Shown: piece by piece, positions 3,821 to 6,328 of the stretch
Numbering within the stretch: the stretch's first letter is position 1
How the letters are laid out: each line of letters starts with the position of its first letter
Origin: an uncultured Collinsella sp.
GTDB lineage: Bacteria > Actinomycetota > Coriobacteriia > Coriobacteriales > Coriobacteriaceae
Direction: 5' to 3'
Length of the DNA: 6,328 nucleotides
Assembly: GCA_902470895.1 (NCBI GenBank)
Contig: CABRID010000109.1
Span: 1 to 6,328, forward strand
The notes under the pieces: generated by a model
What the model was told of the DNA's origin: nothing
The model's database searches: none
Seen by the model: only the letters and a program-made list of their open reading frames with translations
Translations under genes and position numbers: made by a program

Positions 3821-6328
3821 CTAGCGCTTCTTTGGGGTCGACCTAAGGCGAGCGAACCATAGGGCTGCGGCACCCGAGGTCAGGAGCGCGGTGATGCAAG
3901 CGGCGATGGGAACTGATGCTGTTGCCGGTAGGTCCTGCAGTAGGGTACAGCGTTGAATGACACGGTCCTCGTCATGTGACTCAAGTTTATCGCCGCCGCC
4001 GTTGCGGCAAAGATCGACGCGTGCGCTGTTGGTGAGTGCGGTTTGGGGCGTATAAGCCGACGTCGCCTGCATGTGCACGATTGCGCCCCGAGCGTCTGTG
4101 CCAAGGATTGCTTTGGCATCGTCGAGGTCGTCGTGCTCATCTTTGAGATCATCGCGGGTCCAAGAATCCGCATCGCTTCGAGTCGTAAAGTCGGCGGCTA
4201 CCGCACCGTATTCAATTCGAATGCCCGTTACGACGGTATTGGGTGTAAGGTCGAGCTCTTCCGCCTCGAGTGTGGTGGATTCCGTGGTCGAGACATCCGC
4301 CTTCCAGAGGCGCCAGCCGTCGTAATCGACGAGGCGACAGTCCTCACCAAGGCTCTCTTTTACTTCGTCGGACTCAAGCCAAGGATTTTCGTGTCCATCG
4401 TCAAGTGTCGCGTTCGCCGGTTCATCGACGTCTGTCGAGTCCAACGGCGTCGTGCGATACCACACGTTGCACAGACCGTTGAGGTCGCCGATGGCGACGG
4501 GGGTTTCGATTGAGATGAATCTCGCCGTGCCGTCTTTGGCGCACTCAAGATCATCGGTAATCGTAAACTCATCAACCCAAGTAGCGGAATCGTTTCGAGC
4601 ATCGATGGTATAGGAGAAAAGCCCATCACTATTGGTTTGCGTCGTGGCGCGGTTTTTACCATCGCCGTTAGCCAACAGGCCCTTTTCGATAGGTTGGACA
4701 AGTTCCTGACGCTTGTCGACCTGCCCCTTGATCTCGATGGGCGCATCCTTCATCGCGACGGATTGGACTTCTCCCGTAGCCTTCACTTCAAACGTTATCT
4801 CCTCGGCAAGGTCGTAGGTTCGCGGGGACATCATTTCGCGCAACGTGTAGGTGCCGGGCGCAAGATGTTCGATACGGTGCGGTTTATCGGATGAGGTCCA
4901 GGAGTCTATTTCGGTTTCGTCCTGTCCATATAGGGTGAGCTGAGCGCCCTCCACCTCTTGTTTTCCGGTTAGGTCGACTTTTGAGATATCGATCTTGGTG
5001 AAATCGTCGGATACTCCGAGATGGGCTTCGATGACGGACGTTGTCTGGTCGGCATATGACAGCTCGACCGTATGGAGACTTTGGTCTAGGAGATATCCTT
5101 CGGGCGCTTGGGTCTCAACGACTTCGTAGCATGCGGTTCCACATCCCAGCGAAAGATGGCTCGCACGGGCGGACCCCTGCTCGTCAGTCGTTACGGTGGC
5201 GACGGTTTCGCCGTCCAGGGCAACGATACTGCCGTCGGGGCGAATAATATCGCCTGCGGCTCGGATATCAAATACAGCCCCCATGAGGTTGCGCCCGTCG
5301 GTAGCGTCGGACTTTACGATTTCGATGTTTCCGGTTGCCGCATCGTCGAAGTATGAGGCAATCGCAACGGGCGTTAGATACCTGTCGGCGGGGATTGTTA
5401 TCTCGAGATCCTCTCCGACAAGATAAGGTTTCTTTGCCGAGACTTCTCGCACGTAGTAGGTGCCCGGGTTAAGAGACTCGGGCAGCGTGACGGTACCAGT
5501 TGCGTCGGTCGTAAAGGTGTTCAGGACATTGTGGGACGGATACCAGCACGTTTGCGAGATGGGCTCGTGGTTGCTGCCGAGCAACTGGAAGCTAAAGCCT
5601 GCAAGGGGAACCGCGGCACCGGTTTGGGCGTCGCGCTTAGCAATCTGGAGATGTGTCGATAGGGCATGGTTGTCCACGATGTACTGAAGCTCGGCACCGT
5701 CGGCAATCTGTTCAGCCGAGACGGTCCATTCTCCTGCCTGTTTAAAGCCTTCGGGGACGGATTCTGGGACCTCCCGAAGTGTATAGCCGGCACGGTCGTA
5801 GGGGATGGCTCCGTGGGCACCGTCGGGCCGCTTGCCCGCGCCGAACCATGCTCCGGGCTGGTCTTTGGTGGAGGCAAAACCATAGATATTTGTGGTTAAC
5901 GTTCCAACAACCTGTTGTGAGCTATTGCTGATGACTTCAAAGACAACGCCTTCCGCGGGCTGCTCCAAGCCAGACTGATCGCTGTTGCCATGATCTTTGA
6001 ATTTGGAAATCTCAAGGTCAAATGCAATCGGAATATCGGAAACGCGAGATTCGAGCTCGACGACGCCCGAGTCGCCCAGCTGGTCGGCTCCAACGGTGTA
6101 GGTCCAGCTGTCGCTGGGCAGCAGGTAGCCCTCGGGGGCCTTCGACTCATAGATGGTGAAGGTTCCCAGGGGAACGTTATCAAGGGCCGCTCGACCGTTT
6201 TCGTCGGTCGTGAGGGTTTGCGTCCATCCGGGGGTGGATTGAGAGACGCAGGTAAACTCGGCACCGGCAAGCGAGGTCCCCGCTTGGGCTCCAGCGCCCG
6301 TTGCGGCGTCGGTCTTTACGATGCGCAA
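3821..6328 (-). CDS. SpaA/Cna-B multidomain LPxTG-like surface protein (pilin/adhesin), C-terminal part
   Basis: These are the last 835 residues of a gene read leftwards from beyond the right edge. The first codon seen is an internal TTG (Leu) and not a believable start. Five SpaA/Cna-B-like domains follow each other at about 1-98, 103-220, 225-332, 334-440 and 443-530. Each opens with a Lys-bearing strand (IVKTD, EISKF, IAKRD, IVKSD, ISKVD) and most have a Glu in a closing strand such as YESKAPEGY (Glu61), REVPESVPEGF (Glu186), REVSAKKPY (Glu295), VETQAPEGY (Glu405) and REMMSP (Glu498). In this family Lys and Asn/Asp form an isopeptide bond helped by that Glu, making protease-resistant rods. 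Residues 531-793 form a different C-terminal module: IKGQVDKRQ, FSYTIDARN, VDEFTITDDL, DDLKDEHDDLDD and SARVDLCRNGGGD. I recall this type of module near the end of other gut Gram-positive pilin-like proteins. Then come LPATA (800-804), a hydrophobic segment (about 805-826) and the basic tail RLRSTPKKR, a sortase signal. It is an anchored adhesin or pilus subunit; no sortase gene is visible. Confidence 0.9.
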   Translation of the reverse strand: MRIVKTDAATGAGAQAGTSLAGAEFTCVSQSTPGWTQTLTTDENGRAALDNVPLGTFTIYESKAPEGYLLPSDSWTYTVGADQLGDSGVVELESRVSDIPIAFDLEISKFKDHGNSDQSGLEQPAEGVVFEVISNSSQQVVGTLTTNIYGFASTKDQPGAWFGAGKRPDGAHGAIPYDRAGYTLREVPESVPEGFKQAGEWTVSAEQIADGAELQYIVDNHALSTHLQIAKRDAQTGAAVPLAGFSFQLLGSNHEPISQTCWYPSHNVLNTFTTDATGTVTLPESLNPGTYYVREVSAKKPYLVGEDLEITIPADRYLTPVAIASYFDDAATGNIEIVKSDATDGRNLMGAVFDIRAAGDIIRPDGSIVALDGETVATVTTDEQGSARASHLSLGCGTACYEVVETQAPEGYLLDQSLHTVELSYADQTTSVIEAHLGVSDDFTKIDISKVDLTGKQEVEGAQLTLYGQDETEIDSWTSSDKPHRIEHLAPGTYTLREMMSPRTYDLAEEITFEVKATGEVQSVAMKDAPIEIKGQVDKRQELVQPIEKGLLANGDGKNRATTQTNSDGLFSYTIDARNDSATWVDEFTITDDLECAKDGTARFISIETPVAIGDLNGLCNVWYRTTPLDSTDVDEPANATLDDGHENPWLESDEVKESLGEDCRLVDYDGWRLWKADVSTTESTTLEAEELDLTPNTVVTGIRIEYGAVAADFTTRSDADSWTRDDLKDEHDDLDDAKAILGTDARGAIVHMQATSAYTPQTALTNSARVDLCRNGGGDKLESHDEDRVIQRCTLLQDLPATASVPIAACITALLTSGAAALWFARLRSTPKKR
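3824..3931 (-). other. C-terminal cell-wall sorting signal with LPATA motif
   Basis: This codes for residues 800-835 of the surface protein. LPATA (codons at 3917-3931) is followed by about 22 mostly hydrophobic residues (SVPIAACITALLTSGAAALW and on) and a tail with five basic residues out of nine. The three-part layout is that of a sortase substrate. The fifth position is Ala where most substrates have Gly; the codon is GCA, so it is one base from a Gly codon. Confidence 0.75.

Noticed and set aside
4043..4513. 156-codon plus-strand open frame within the surface-protein gene
   Set aside because: It is antisense to the C-terminal module, whose minus-strand translation shows coherent conserved motifs. 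It has no domain and no convincing ribosome binding site.
6326..6328. TTG at the right edge as the start codon of the surface protein
   Set aside because: It falls inside the first strand of a Cna-B domain (LRIVKTD), and a sorted surface protein must have a signal peptide, so the gene continues past the window.
1..6328. CRISPR arrays, tRNA or rRNA genes, insertion sequences, toxin-antitoxin or phage-defence genes
   Set aside because: No regularly spaced DNA repeats, cloverleaf sequences, transposase motifs, terminal inverted repeats or defence-type domains were seen on either strand.

Overview
The window looks like chromosomal DNA from a gut actinobacterium of the class Coriobacteriia, most likely Collinsella or a close relative. 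This is inferred from the G/C-rich third codon positions, the GTG start with a strong AAGGAG ribosome binding site, and recognisable protein types: a YafY/WYL-type regulator N-terminus, a membrane M28-like protein and a SpaA/Cna-B surface protein. No database search was possible, so the genus is a judgement from memory of family sequences.

Layout: (1) Positions 1-139, minus strand, hold the first 46 codons of a probable helix-turn-helix/WYL transcriptional regulator that runs off the left edge. (2) Positions 140-337 are a divergent intergenic region with a reasonable minus-strand promoter and an AT-rich patch that probably drives the plus-strand genes. (3) Positions 338-3514, plus strand, encode a 1058-residue membrane protein built on an M28 (zinc aminopeptidase) fold. 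Its two halves are separated by roughly 670 residues of acidic, Ala/Glu/Pro-rich, probably disordered sequence. Four of the six expected M28 metal or catalytic positions are changed, including the catalytic Glu. (4) Positions 3536-3754, plus strand, encode a 72-residue single-pass membrane protein 21 bp downstream, almost certainly in the same operon. (5) A strong hairpin with a T-tract (3776-3813) lies between the convergent genes. (6) Positions 3821-6328, minus strand, hold the C-terminal 835 residues of a large cell-wall-anchored surface protein. It has five SpaA/Cna-B-like domains, a distinct C-terminal stalk module and a sorting signal with the unusual motif LPATA. Its N-terminus lies beyond the right edge.

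The regulator, the M28-like operon and the adhesin/pilin-like gene do not form an obvious single pathway. The most unusual item is the M28-like protein. It looks like a membrane-anchored pseudo-peptidase, or one with altered metal chemistry, carrying a giant disordered insertion with internal repeats and co-transcribed with a tiny acidic-tailed membrane protein. The adhesin-like gene is ordinary for a gut actinobacterium except for its sorting motif.
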